Shown: positions 1 through 11,147 of the stretch, in pieces
How the letters are laid out: each line of letters opens with the position of its first letter
Position numbering within the stretch: the stretch's first letter is position 1
Origin: Euleptes europaea
Lineage: Eukaryota > Chordata > Lepidosauria > Squamata > Sphaerodactylidae
Length of the DNA: 64,000 bases
Assembly (NCBI RefSeq): GCF_029931775.1
Contig: NC_079321.1
Coordinates: forward strand, 15,830,501 to 15,894,500
Reading direction: 5' to 3'
Translations under genes and position numbers: made by a program
The notes under the pieces: generated by a model
Databases searched by the model: none
What the model was told of the DNA's origin: nothing
Seen by the model: only the letters and a program-made list of their open reading frames with translations

Positions 1-58
1 CCAGCTCTGGGTTGGGAAATCCCTGGATATTTTGGGGGTGGCTACCCAAAAGGTTGGG
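1..58 (+). mobile_element. TAGGGTTGCC hAT MITE, left end cut by window start
   Basis: Begins within the block CCAGCTCTGGGTTGGGAAAT typical of the B subtype (long form with GGAGATTTGGGGGTGG). The copy is truncated and diverged after about base 58. Confidence 0.6.
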
Positions 59-94
59 TGAAATAAAATCCAGTTAAATAATGAAAAATTACAA

Positions 95-95
<1 letters not shown>

Positions 96-136
<41 letters not shown>
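96..136. repeat. CA microsatellite
   Basis: About 20 uninterrupted CA units. Confidence 0.95.
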
Positions 137-140
<4 letters not shown>

Positions 141-1428
141 TGGCAGCAAATACAAGGTTGATGATCTAAAACCACATGCCAAATGCGTTTCAGGCCTCCA
201 GGCCTTCTTCAGTGGTCTAGTTACAACATATTATGCATGCATACAGTTAAATTAAAAAATTAGAACGATTAGAATCTTGTGCCAGCCCGGGTATGTACTT
301 TAAAATGTATTCCAAATCGACTTTGTGCCTATGAAATTAGATTGTTACCAAAGTATGTTTAGACTTGTAAAGGCACGCATCTGAGGAATACAGTCTCAAT
401 ATTTCCCTTTGAAATGGGCTGAAAGTGTGCGTATCAGTACTGACACAATGGAGGAGGTTAAAGTTGGTTCCCACGGAGCAGCTGGCACAAGAGCAGGACT
501 TTGGACCAGGAACCAGCATGCGTCCCCTCGGAGGGCACAGTCCCCTGAATGTGGGGGGTGTATGATGTGTGGTGGTCCAAACTTTCTTTTGGGGTGCAGA
601 GCTTTTAAATTGTCTTCAATATCATTCAGGAACTAGGAAATGCGAATAAGGAACTGGGAACGAACTAGGAACCAACTTCAGCCTCCTACAGGCAGGTCAT
701 TATTAAGTGTCTCTTCTCCCAGGATGGGAGTTTTTCAGAGTAGCTGGGTGGGTGGGGGGCCTCCTCCATCAGTTTAGATTGTGGATGAGCAGGGAAAGGG
801 TCGGCAAGGTGAAAGTTGGCTCCATTCATTCCGGGGCTTCATCTGCTATAGATGCTGTTTTGAATTATTCAGCAAGGAAAGATCTTTTTTCGTGTGCTTT
901 TTTTCCTTTAGTCCTTTTTTCTTTCTTAGCATTTTGCTCCGCTAGTATGGGTGGTTTGTGTGTGTCTGGGCGCATGTGTGTCGAGCCACTGTCTTATCTC
1001 GCCACCTGACATTACCCTGCGATTGTCTCTTTGTTTGGAATGCCTTCTTAATGAAAATAGTGCGGGTTCGGTTAAAGACCTGCCTTTTACAAGGACTCTT
1101 TCTGGTCAGAGTAAATACTGCCGAAGTGATAGCCAGCCGGCCAGACTCTTTCAGCACCCTTTATTCTTGACAGAGCCTTGGAAAGATAATTCATTAACAG
1201 GAATACAGAAGATCTGGAGTTGTCTGTTCAGAATGGATGGTTGGCATTCCTGAAATATTTAACCAGACTGACCTCCTTCCTGTCGCCACCAGGCTGTTGA
1301 ACTCCAGGGCTGAGGCCAATAGTGTTGCATGGGGTAAATCGTTCCTGCTGGTTTGTTTGGCCAGGTTCAGTTCTGCCCAGTTAGTGCAATACCAGGCAGC
1401 GATACCTAATAGCTAATACCAGCGCAAT
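137..1428. other. Intergenic, no gene seen
   Basis: Single-copy-looking sequence without coding signal. Near 190-215 the text TTTCAGGCCTCCAGGCCTTC holds a short inverted repeat. Short open frames here have no recognisable family. Confidence 0.6.
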
Positions 1429-2226
1429 CAGGGCCAGATTTAGGTTTGAGGAGGCCCTAAGCTATTGAAGGTAATGGGGCCCTTTATATGTCCAGCTGTC
1501 CTTTGTCAACAACAAATTGTTGCTGTTTTTTATGTTGAATATATGCTATATGGTAATATTATGGATCTAATAGGTATCTAAAGCAATTTGCACATAACAA
1601 AATATGTATTTTATCAAAGTAATTGTTGAACTGAAATACAATTAAGAAGAAGTATATTAATAGTGAAATAATTATTAAGCTCTAAGTTAAAATGATTTTT
1701 TATTCATAACAAACTTAATAATGCAAACACATTGGCATTTGGCAAAAACAAAAGTTCCTTTAGAAACACAATTTACGAAGACTCATAATCTAGTCTCTAG
1801 AAACTTGCTATAACATGAAATAATAATAGGTGTAAATATATGATGCAAACTACTAATAATTAAAATTAGCTTTATTAATATGAAATTAAGTAGTCCACAC
1901 TGTTCATTGGGACAGCAGACCTTTACACTTAGTGAGTGTAAAAGACGGTATTGATGATCTAAATTACAATACTTTCCTTCTTGCCTTTGCCAAAGCAAAT
2001 GATATTTTAGGGAGCAGGCTATTAGGTGGGGCCCATTACTTACATCATAGGAGCCTACACAACACAAAACACAGCTGCTGTATGTAGGTTTTATTTTATT
2101 TGTTTTTTATCTTATATTTTGGAAATGTACATCCAGGTTTTTTTCTCCTTTAATTTTTTTGGGGGGCCCCAAGAGAGTGGGGCCCTAAGCTATAGCTTGT
2201 TTAGCTTACACGTAAATCTGGCACTG
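1429..2226. mobile_element. Non-autonomous hAT-type DNA transposon, 798 bp
   Basis: Ends are CAGGGCCAGATTTAGGT and, inverted, CAGTGCCAGATTTACGT. It is flanked by a perfect 8-bp duplication AGCGCAAT (1421-1428 and 2227-2234), the mark of hAT transposition. The interior is A+T-rich, with no transposase-like frame, so it is a deletion derivative or MITE. The intact target duplication and clean ends fix the boundaries. Confidence 0.92.
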
Positions 2227-2414
2227 AGCGCAATACCTGATAGAAAGTCGTCCGGTGACTTAAATTCAAGCTACAATCTCAACGTTATGATTTGTTCATT
2301 TATGAGAACCAACAGGAGGGTAATTTAAAATGAAATCTGTTTCCCTCATATATTTTCTACTTTAGTTTTTGAAGCAAAAAAAAAAAGAGTTAGGAAGAAC
2401 AAACTGCAGGGAAC

Positions 2415-2728
2415 TGATTTGGTGTAGTGGTTAAGAGCGGTGGTTTGGAGCGCTGGAGTCTGATCTGGAGAACCGGGTTTGATTCCCCACTCCTCCACTT
2501 GAGCGGCGGACGCTAATCTGGTGAACTGGATTTGTTTCCCTGCTCATAGACATGAAGCCAGCTGGGTGACCTTGGGCTAGTCACAGCTCTCTTCAAGCTC
2601 TCTCAGCCCCACCTATCTCACAGGGTGTCTGTTGTGGGGAGGGGACGGGAAGGTGATTGTAAGCTGGTTTGAGTCTCCCTTAAGTGGTAGAGAAAGTTGG
2701 CATATAAAAACCAACTCTTCTTCTTCTA
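2415..2728 (+). mobile_element. tRNA-derived SINE (CTTCTTCTT-tailed)
   Basis: GGTGTAGTGGTTAAGAGCGG head with a B-box-like GGGTTTGATTCCCC, CTTGGGCTAGTCACAGC middle and ATAAAAACCAACTCTTCTTC tail. Full length, with an internally duplicated head (a second GACGCTAATCTGGTGAAC block). Confidence 0.9.
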
Positions 2729-3612
2729 ACATAGATTTATATCTCCAAGAATTAAGGTGATGGCTCCTCCCATTTCATCCATGGAGCCCCGCCCCTTCCA
2801 CCTTCAGTCTGACAGTGAAGAATGGGTCATCTGCCTTGAGCTGTACCAGGAATTCTTCAGGATGGCTGTGACGTGGCTCTCTGGGCATCATTCTGGGCAT
2901 GTGATGTGAATCATTGGACCCAGCGGTAACAGGAGCTGTACATTCTTGGATCTTTAGGGAGGAAGCTGGCCTGCTATATTGGAGCATAACCCTAAATTAT
3001 GTTGCAGAAGAAGCCGATTGCAAGACCAGTGTTCATGTTGTCAGTGTTTTGTAAGAAAATCAGGTTATGTGGTGCTGAACCATTCAAGGAAAAGGAATGT
3101 TTAATAGGAAAATTATATGGTCAGACTTGCAATGAACCTAATTACCTGTTAGTAAATATCCTACAGTGCCATCAAACATAGATTTTAATTTGTAGTACTC
3201 TGGAAAAGCAGCCATATAATTTACTCTGAAGATGCTTTAATCGGATTTCTTGAACGTTCTGCAGATGTTACACAGCTGATTCTTGTAGACATACCTTGTA
3301 ATTAGCTTCTAAAATAAAACGGGATTGCACAGTTGTTACAGCATAACTGTACATGAATTCTTTAAAAAAAACAAACCATTTGTAATATATTCCCTCAGGA
3401 AATAATCAGAACCAACACCAGCAGCATTCTGATCAAATTCAAAGCAACTCTATAGCTTTTGCTGAAAATTGCTTTTAAAAAACAGCATGCTTTAAAAAAT
3501 ATGTCCCCCAAATCACTACTCTGAACTGCTTTTTAAGCCACAGGAGAAGGATGTGGGTACGAACTAGGAAAAAATTACCACAAGGGAAGGGAATAAGGCA
3601 CCCATCCTATGG
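2729..3612. other. Intergenic, no gene seen
   Basis: Ordinary A+T-leaning sequence, including short A runs near 3363-3371. No repeat family recognised. Confidence 0.6.
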
Positions 3613-3820
3613 AAGGGGCTGTGGCTCAGTGGTAGAGCCTCTGCTTGCCATGCAGAAGGTCCCAGGTTCAATCCCTGGCATCTCCAGTTAAAGGGACTAG
3701 GCAAGTAGGTGATGGGAAAGACCTCTGCATGAGACCCTGGAGAACCGCTGCTGGTCTGAGTAGACAATACTGACTTTGATGGACCAAGGTCTGATTCAGT
3801 AGAAGTCAGCTTCATGTGAG
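3613..3820 (+). mobile_element. tRNA-Ala-like SINE
   Basis: GGGGCTGTGGCTCAGTGGTA A-box region and GGTTCAATCCCTGGCATC B-box region resemble tRNA-Ala. The body continues to GACAATACTGACTTTGATGG and CAGCTTCATGTGAG. Confidence 0.9.
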
Positions 3821-4137
3821 AACTTTTGCTTGCTCAGACTGATTTGGGCTTTCCCCCCCCTGGGGAGTGGGGGACAGAACTCTCTGATCCTCGTAGTCAC
3901 AGCATGTCCAGCAACTCAGTAACATCCAGAAGTCAATAAACAAGAAATCTGAGGCAGCTGAACCATGTAATCAACTGGTAACTGAAATGTCAAAGCCAAC
4001 AGCCATCTCTAATAAAGTCAATATGTCAACTGGAGGATCTAACAACTCATCCAGGTGAGAGAACAAGAGCTGAGGGGAGGAGGAGGAGGAGAAGTGAGAC
4101 ACAAAATTTAGAAGCCATGTTGGATGGCACCAAGGAG

Positions 4138-4450
4138 AGTGGTGGTGTAGTGGTTAAGAGCAGTGGTTTGGAGCAGTGGACTCTAATCTGGAAAACCAGG
4201 TTTGATTCCTCACTCCTGCACATGAGCGGTGGACGCTAATCTGGTGAACAGGGTTGGTTTCCCCACTCCTCCACATGAAGCCAGCTGGGTGACCTTGGGC
4301 TAGTCACAGCTCTTTTAGAGATCTCTCAGCCCCATCTACCCCACAGGGTGTCTGTTGTGGGGAGGGCGAGGGAAGGTGATTGTAAGACAGTTTGATTCTT
4401 CCTTAAGTGGCAGAGAAAATCAGCATATAAAAACCAACTGTTCTTCTTCT
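4138..4450 (+). mobile_element. tRNA-derived SINE (CTTCTTCTT-tailed)
   Basis: Full-length copy with the duplicated head (second GACGCTAATCTGGTGAAC block) and the ATAAAAACCAACTGTTCTTC tail. Confidence 0.9.
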
Positions 4451-4718
4451 AAATGGGCTCTTCCATTCTCACACTCCACCGCCATCTGTGTCCACTGAGA
4501 GTTCTTGTTTCATTCCGGTGGAACACTGTGGTGCTCTGAACGGGGAATATTTTGACTCTCTGTCCTCCTGAAGCCTGTTTTGTCTTGCCCACACCACCAG
4601 CATCGTTGATTAAAAACCTCCTGCTTCCTGCACTGTGAAACTGCATTATGATGTAGATCATTCCAGCCTCATTACTTCCTACTGTCAGGGCTTAAATTAC
4701 TTAGTTCCTTGTAACTTC

Positions 4719-4834
4719 AGAAGAAGAGTTAGTTTTCATACCCCACTTTTTCTCTACCGTAAGAAGTCTCAAAGCGGTTTACAATCGCTTTCCTCCCCCC
4801 TCCCCCACAACAGGCACCCTGGGAGGTAGGTGGC
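4719..4834 (-). mobile_element. tRNA-derived SINE, 3' part, minus
   Basis: AGAAGAAGAGTTAGTTTTCA through CAAAGCGGTTTACAATCGC to CCCACAACAGGCACC: the tail half only. Confidence 0.82.
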
Positions 4835-4859
4835 ATGTAACTGGCATGATGCAGAAGCC

Positions 4860-5211
<352 letters not shown>

Positions 5212-5228
<17 letters not shown>

Positions 5229-5290
5229 CTATATCTCTGGACGATCTCACCAAGCAATTTCAAGTTAATGTTAAATAGTATGGGGGACAG
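5212..5290 (-). mobile_element. L2-like LINE reverse-transcriptase scrap
   Basis: On the minus strand it reads SILSPILFNINLKLLGEIV, matching the block before the YADD box in L2-type reverse transcriptases. Only about 80 bases are recognisable. Confidence 0.6.
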
Positions 5291-5873
5291 GATGGATGCA
5301 TATAACTAAAAATCCCCGACTCAAACTTTCTTCCCCTATCCAAGTGAATAAAATGCTCAGGGATTATACCCCTCTTCACCCATGGGAAACTCCATGCCAA
5401 ATTGCAGAGAAATAGACAAATGGTCCCACTTTTAGTGGACATTAAAAATTGTTCCTTGCAGAGGGGTGTGGCTGTTTCCCCCCCACCCCCATCCTTTTCC
5501 AAAATCTTGAAGTGGGCACTGGTGGGGGTTACTTTAGACAGAAAAGCTACCGGATTCTAAACCCCGCCCACAAAAATGGGCCCCAGCTGCTTCTTCCAGC
5601 CCATGCTGTGAGGCAGGTTTCCCTGGAGAATATTAAAGATAGAATAATATGTTGAGAAACTACAGGAACTGGATCTTTCTTCGCCCACGAGTTCCATTGT
5701 GCAAAAAAATTTTTTTTTAAAAATGTAGCCATTCACATTTTTACTTTGCAGATTCATACCCAGTAGCTCCCACACACATAATTACGGCTGTCAACTCTGG
5801 GTTGGGAAATTTGTGGAGATTTGGGGGTAAAGCCTGGGGTCAGTGTGGTTTGGGGAGGGAGCTCCCCAGAATA

Positions 5874-6055
5874 TGGTCATTTATGCATGGGAGGTTTTGC
5901 CTTGGATTTGCCACTCTCTAGATGCATATTTTCCCCATCCAAATGCTTAGAACTCTGCATGGGGGCTTATTGTTGAGTTTTGACGATTCAGATGGGGAAA
6001 ATGCGCATCTAGAGAGCGGCAAATCCAAGGCAAAACCTCCCGTGCATAAATGGCC
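5874..6055. mobile_element. Foldback (palindromic) MITE inside a hAT MITE
   Basis: Near-complete inverted repeat: the left arm GGTCATTTATGCATGGGAGG returns inverted at the right end (CCTCCCGTGCATAAATGGCC). The arms also share GGATTTGCC and CTCTCTAGATGC. Only a short loop of about 40-50 bases is unpaired. The same family occurs at 30491-30675. It carries no coding sequence. Confidence 0.8.
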
Positions 6056-6143
6056 TACCGGTATATTGCTGTAGAATCCATCCTCCGAAACAGCCATTTT
6101 CACTAGGGGAACTGATCTCTGTAGTCTGGAGATCAGTAGTAAT

Positions 6144-6338
6144 TAGGGTTGCCAGGTACCTATTCGCCACCGGTGGGAGGTTTTTGTGGCGGAGCCTGAG
6201 GAGGGCCATAGTGTCCAATGGCCAAAGTGGCCATTTTCTCCAGCTGAACTGATTTCCATTGGCCGGAGATCAGTTGTAATAGCAGGAGATCTCCAGCTAC
6301 TACCTGGAGGTTGGCAACCCTAGTTGTGGGCAACCCTA
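6144..6338 (+). mobile_element. A-subtype TAGGGTTGCC hAT MITE, nested
   Basis: Flanked by GTAGTAAT (6136-6143) and GTTGTAAT (6339-6346), an 8-bp duplication with one mismatch, within the tail of a B-subtype copy. The right end has a small duplication of the terminal GGCAACCCTA. Confidence 0.88.
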
Positions 6339-6869
6339 GTTGTAATTCTGGAGCACTCTAGGTCTCACCTGGAGATCGGCAACCCTACACATGTCTTTTG
6401 GATGAGATATATCTGTTCCTCTCACATCTCTCACCCTGCCCATTTCTCGCAGGGAAACATACGCAGTTTTCTCTCTGTATCTCTCTCTTTTAATGCAACT
6501 ATTGGAGAATTGAAAAAAGCCAGTTGCATTAGCTGTACGAAGCAGGCAGGCGGCCTGTTATTTATTGGCGCCTGGAGAGAATTGAGCTGTTTCTCCCCCA
6601 GAGAATAGACAGCATACAAGCAAGGACTTGGCCTCTTTTTCTGACAGAAGCAGGCGTGCGGCAGGCTTCCTGGGCTGGAGGAAGGAATTCAGCACAGGTC
6701 AAAACCCTCTGCTTTTATCCTGCTCCACCCAGAATACTGTCCTGGGGCTGTTCCGTCAGACTTTACTGGAAGAGCTCAGGCAAGGCAGGTTTCTGGGTTA
6801 TCTGAGGGGAAAACCCTCGCCAGACCCATGACAGAGCAATACGATTGAGGGAAGTGCTGTGCATGGAAA

Positions 6870-6990
6870 TCCAAAAACAAAGCACAGTCCGTGTAGTACC
6901 TTTTATTAGGACCAACAAACTGACACAAACCAATGTGCAGGTTTTCCAGTTCTCCGGAAGCCTTCATCAGGCTGGATGTTACAAAATAAA
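6870..6990 (-). repeat. Dispersed repeat (TTGGTCCTAATAAAAGG), minus
   Basis: TACCTTTTATTAGGACCAAC and CTCCGGAAGCCTTCATCAGG; similar text at 21340-21420 and 21915-21990 (GATGAAGACTTCTGGAGAAC). Confidence 0.5.
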
Positions 6991-7088
6991 CAAAGAAGTG
7001 GGGGGAACTGATGTTTCAGGCCTTTATTTGCCAGCATCCTTGCGCCCTATGCCTGGGGTCAAACAGATATAATTGATGCCTTTGGTGA

Positions 7089-7497
7089 AGGGTCGCCAGC
7101 CTTGCTGGCGATAGGGTTGCCAGGTCCCTCTTCGCCACCGGCGGGGTTTTTTGAGGTGGAGCCTGAGGAAAGCGGGGTTTGGGGGGAGGGACTTCAATGC
7201 CATACAGTCCAATTGCCAAAGCATTTTCTCCAGGGGAACTGATCTCTGTCGCCTGGACATCAGTTGTAATGGTGGGAGATCTTCTGACACCACCTGGGGG
7301 TTGGCAGCCCTAGCTGGGGATCTCCTGCTATTGCAACTGACCTCCAGCCGAGAGAGATCAGTTCACCTGGAGAAAATGGCCAGTTTGGCAATTGGACTGT
7401 ATGGCCTTGAAGTCCCTCCCCTCCCCAAACCCCGCCCTCCTCAGGCTCCACCCCAAAAACCTCCCCGCCGGTGGCAAAGAGGGACCTGGCAACCCTA
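7089..7497 (-). mobile_element. A-subtype hAT MITE (minus) split by a plus-strand copy
   Basis: The outer minus-oriented copy is 7089-7111 plus 7313-7497. The plus copy lies between GCTGGCGA (7104-7111) and GCTGGGGA (7313-7320), showing the order of insertion. Confidence 0.8.
7112..7312 (+). mobile_element. A-subtype hAT MITE inserted in another copy
   Basis: TAGGGTTGCC start and TGGCAGCCCTA end with an 8-bp duplication (seven of eight bases) in the A-subtype host. It contains the blocks CTTCGCCACCGGCGGG and GACTTCAATGCCATA that mark subtype A. Confidence 0.88.
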
Positions 7498-7604
7498 ACC
7501 CCTAAGGTACTTTCATTTGTACTGTTTGCCCTTCCTTAGTCAACAAAAAGCCTGCACTACTCAGTGTTTCATGAGTTATTATTGGACTGCACATCTCTCA
7601 ATAG

Positions 7605-7870
7605 TAGGGTTGCCAGGGTCCCCCTGGTCACTGGCTGGGTGCGTATGTGAGGTAGGGTTGCCAGCTCTGGGTTGGGAAACACCTGGAGATTTGGGGGGGG
7701 GGTGGAGCCTAAGAAGGGTGGGGTTTGGGAGAGAAGGGGTGGAGCCTAAGAACGGTGGGGTTTGGGGAGGGGATTCAATGGTGTATAATGTATGGGGTTG
7801 CCAGCTCAGGGGTGGGAAATACCTGGAGATTTTTGGGGCGGAGCTTGAGGAGTGCTAGGGAGGGCAGGGT
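7605..7870 (+). mobile_element. B-long hAT MITE (double head), diverged
   Basis: A first TAGGGTTGCC head at 7605 is followed by a second at 7653, then the CTGGAGATTTGGGGG body. The body is partly duplicated (two GGTGGAGCCTAAGAA blocks, then a further GGGTTGCCAGCTCAGG at about 7795). No clean right end is visible. Confidence 0.65.
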
Positions 7871-8019
7871 ATAAATTGAACAATAAAATAAAAGATTAAG
7901 TAGGTAAATAAATTATAAAATAACACCCATCGTAGCGGGTTTGTATTGTAGCCACCTAAGCGACCTCTCAGGGTAGCTGTCAGGATAAACGGAAGAGAGA
8001 AGAATGCTGTAAGCTGATT

Positions 8020-8152
8020 TAGGTCCCCACTGTTGATTTTAAAGGTATTAAAAATGGGATTTTATCATGTATGTTTTAAATTGTAAGCTGCCTTGGTGGT
8101 CCTTGTGAGGGCAGAAAGGCGGGATATAAATTTTGTAAACAAATACATAAAT
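8020..8152 (+). mobile_element. LINE 3' UTR (L2-like)
   Basis: TTTTAAATTGTAAGCTGCCT followed by GGCGGGATATAAATTTTGTA, the usual 3' tail of L2-type elements in lizards. Just upstream (7870-8010) is A+T-rich SINE-tail-like DNA. Confidence 0.5.
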
Positions 8153-8176
8153 TGTGGAGAAAGCCCAGGGTATGTG

Positions 8177-8270
8177 GAAGGAAGGAAGGAAGGAAGGAAG
8201 GAAGGAAGGAAGGAAGGAAGGAAGGAAGGAAGGAAGGAAGGAAGGAAGGAAGGAAGGAAGGAAGGAAGGA
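8177..8270. repeat. GGAA microsatellite
   Basis: About 23 GGAA/GAAG units, uninterrupted. Confidence 0.97.
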
Positions 8271-8523
8271 AAACAGAAGCTTCGAAATCCTATTTTGTTT
8301 AGGTCTAGTTTAATGGGTTGATGCTGCCAGCTGGCGGGCTATTTAAATGGCTTGTATAGCTGGCCCTTGAATAAATGACATTTGTGAAATGCTGCCACAG
8401 AGGCATTGCCAGTTTTCATGATCATGACAGATGCTGAGTGGTTAATTTGGATGTCCTTGTTCGTCTTCAGTTGCCTAAAATCTTTTTTACAGACTTCTAC
8501 ATCAACCTCAAGAAGCCTTGTCT

Positions 8524-9186
8524 TGTGTGTTAAGTGGTGTCAAGTTGCTTCCAACTTATGGCAACCCTGATGTCCTCCAAAATGTCCAATCATTAACAGC
8601 CTTGCCCAGGCCTTGCAAACTGAGGACAGTGGTTCTTGTAGGTTATCCGGGCTGTGTAACCGTGGTCTTGGAATTTTCTTTCCTGACGTTTCGCCAGCAA
8701 CTGTGGCAGGCATCTTCAGAGTAGTAACACTGAAGGACAGTGTCTCTCCTTCAGTGTTACTACTCTGAAGATGCCTGCCACAGTTGCTGGCGAAACGTCA
8801 GGAAAGAAAATTCCAAGACCACGGTTACACAGCCCGGATAACCTACAAGAACCAATGAACTCTGACCGTGAAAGCCTTCGACAATATTTTGAGGACAGTG
8901 GCTTCCTTTATAGAATCAATCCATCTCATGTTGGGTCTTCCTCTTTTCCTGCTGCCTTCGACATTTCGTAGCATTGTTGTCTTTTCTAGTGGCTCTTGTC
9001 TTCTCAGAATGTGACTAAATTATGATAGCCTCAATTTATTTTAGCTTCTATGGACATTTCAAGCTTGATTTGATCTAGAACCCACTTATTTGTCTTTTTG
9101 GCAGTCCACGGTATCTGTAAAACTCTCCTCCAACACCACGTTTCAAATGAATCAGCTTCCTATATTGTCCAACTTTGTCCAAGCCA
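8524..9186 (-). mobile_element. BovB (RTE) LINE 3' fragment, minus strand
   Basis: Read on the minus strand, 9186 to 8902 encodes a peptide like the C-terminal domain of BovB ORF2 (WCWRRVLQIPWTAKK-type block near 9090-9150). The remainder down to 8524 holds the end of the frame and the GACTT-type tail. It is split by a palindromic insertion at 8633-8889. No complete reverse transcriptase is present. Confidence 0.72.
8633..8889. mobile_element. Palindromic retroelement end (Penelope-like?) inserted in BovB
   Basis: Flanked by a perfect 12-bp duplication TGAGGACAGTGG (8621-8632 and 8890-8901). About 110-bp arms are perfect inverted repeats meeting near 8743, containing GCCACAGTTGCTGGCGAAAC and CACGGTTACACAGCCCGGAT. 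After the right arm comes a tail CCGTGAAAGCCTTCGACAAT. One arm also occurs at 30195-30325. Inverted end-to-end arrangement and a variable-length duplication suggest a Penelope-like element; the family call is tentative. Confidence 0.7.
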
Positions 9187-9844
9187 TAAGAACCCATTAA
9201 TTGTTTGAGGTCCCCAGTACCATATTCTTGAGGCTGCAGCATTTAGCAAAGCAGCTGTCTGGTTTCCTTGGGCTTTCTTAGAGGGAAGAAGCAGCTCTGC
9301 TTCCCTGAACACACTTCAAGTTGTCATAATAAACAAGCTTTAACTAGACTTGCTCTAGTCTCTGTTCCTGTTGTGCAGAGCCCTGGATGTTGAATGGCCA
9401 GACAAAATGATGACTGTGGACGTTAATAAGCAGTTTTACTTCCCAAAATTAATTGTTGGGTTACCTTAGTGACAAAAATCAAACATTTATCCAGAACACT
9501 TCGTTTATGAATCATCCAGTAGATGCTCGAGTCCAGTGCAGCCTAAACATGGACTATAAAAAGAAACTTTGCGATCAGGCAGAACAAGAGGAATGGGATT
9601 CAGCTGCCCAAAACCCAATGTGGTTACTGCTTACATTGCAAAAAGAGCACTGCCAGATTTAGCACTACATAATTTGGAAGGGAGCACCAATCTGGGCAGG
9701 ATTCACTGGGGCAGCAGTGACTGGAACAGATCATGTCCAAATCAGCTGGTATTCTATGGGAAGACTATAAAAAGTCAAGACGGGTTCCAGGTTTTGGGGG
9801 ACCCTTGGCAGATGGTGCCATCTGCCCACTACCAGGCCTTCCCT

Positions 9845-10272
9845 TAGGGTTGTCACTGGTGGGGAATAAGGGGTAGGGTTGGGAAACTCCTGGAGATTTG
9901 GGGGTGGAGCCTGGGCAGAATTTGGACCTCAGTGGGATACGATGCCATAGAGTCCACCCTCCAAAGCAGCCATTTTCTCCAGGGGAACTGATTGCTGTAG
10001 TTTAGAGATGACCTGTTATTCCAGGGGATCTTAGGGTTGCCAGGTCCCTCTTCGCTACTGGCAGATTTTTGGGGTGGAGCCTGAGGAGGGGGGTTTGGGG
10101 AGAGGAGGGACTTCAATGCCAAAGAGTCCAATGGCCAAAGTGGCCATTTTCTCCAGGTGAACTGATCTCTATCGGCTGGAGATCAGTTGTAATAGCAGGA
10201 GATCTCCAGCCGCCACCTGGAGGTTGGCAACCCTAGGGGATCCCAGGTCCCACCTGGGGAATGGCATCCCTA
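9845..10272 (+). mobile_element. B-long hAT MITE host interrupted by an A-subtype copy
   Basis: Heads at 9845 and about 9874, body to 10031, tail 10236-10272. Flanks CCTTCCCT and CCCTCCTT agree at six of eight bases, consistent with an old target duplication. Confidence 0.75.
10032..10235 (+). mobile_element. A-subtype hAT MITE nested in B-long copy
   Basis: TAGGGTTGCC to GGCAACCCTA, flanked by GGGGATCT (10024-10031) and GGGGATCC (10236-10243): an 8-bp duplication with one mismatch. Confidence 0.9.
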
Positions 10273-10714
10273 CCCTCCTTCATGCCTCCCTTCCCACACC
10301 CTCACCTGCTGATCCATCTCGCAAGCCTTTCCACTATCCTTGCTCATTGCCCGCACCACCTGGTCCCCCTTTCTCCAAGAGCACTGGCCACAGTGGCCAG
10401 TACATGCAGCTGGGAATTCTTCTGCCACGGCCACCAGGTGTGCTATTGTTGTACATGACACACGTGCCTTTCTCTAATAAAGCTGGACAGCTGAAAGCAC
10501 AGGTGGTAGAGCAATTCAAGCAAACAGATGGGGGAAGGTGTGTGGGTGGGAATTAAGGAGAGCGGGCTTCACCAGAAGCCCTGGGCCCCGGCAGCTGCCC
10601 CACTTCAGGGTATGCTGACACTGGCTCTGTAAAAAGTCCTGCAAAGTTGACTTCTTAAAGTCCTTTTAAATGTTGCAGAAGTGGATTGTTCTCAGGGAAC
10701 TTTGTGTATTGTGT

Positions 10715-11065
10715 CACTAGACTATTCTTCACACAACACATAGTTAAATTGTGGAACTCCCTGCCCCAGGATGTGGTGATGGCTGTCAACCTGGAAGGCT
10801 TTAAGGGGGGAGTGGACATGTTCATGGAAGATAGGGCTATCCATGGCTACTAGTCAAAATGAATACTAGTCGTGATGCATACCTGTTATCTCCAGGATCA
10901 GAGGAGCATGCCTGTTATATTAGGTGCCGTGGAACACAACATGGATAATGCTGCAGCAATTATCTTGTTTGTGGGATTCCTAGAAGCAACTGTGTGAACA
11001 GACTGCTGGACTTGATGGATCTTGGTCTGATCCAGCATGGTCTTTCTTATGCTCTTATGTCCTTA
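10715..11065 (+). mobile_element. CR1-type LINE 3' end (second subfamily)
   Basis: TGGAACTCCCTGCCCCAGGA, then GGACTTGATGGATCTTGGTC, and a TTCTTATGCTCTTATG tail. Same subfamily as 30676-31252. Confidence 0.82.
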
Positions 11066-11147
11066 ATATCTGACACTCCTCTTGAAAGAGGAGGCTCCAA
11101 TCCAATATACCTGGTCTTGTAATCTCTTGCTTTTAAATGTGGCTACT

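Larger units (their letters stand above)
5783..6387 (+). mobile_element. B-subtype hAT MITE host carrying two nested insertions
   Basis: Left part 5783-5873, middle 6056-6143, tail 6339-6387 read as one B-subtype copy once the foldback MITE (5874-6055) and the A-subtype copy (6144-6338) are set aside. The flanks CACATAAT and CACATGTC match only at five of eight bases. It is therefore older than both insertions. Confidence 0.75.

Noticed and set aside
3613-3690. Possible tRNA-Ala gene
   Set aside because: It continues into a SINE body shared by four copies in the window, and the tRNA-like part does not form a full cloverleaf by eye.
8093-8302. Open frame with Lys-Glu-Gly-Arg repeats
   Set aside because: Translation of the GGAA microsatellite at 8177-8270.
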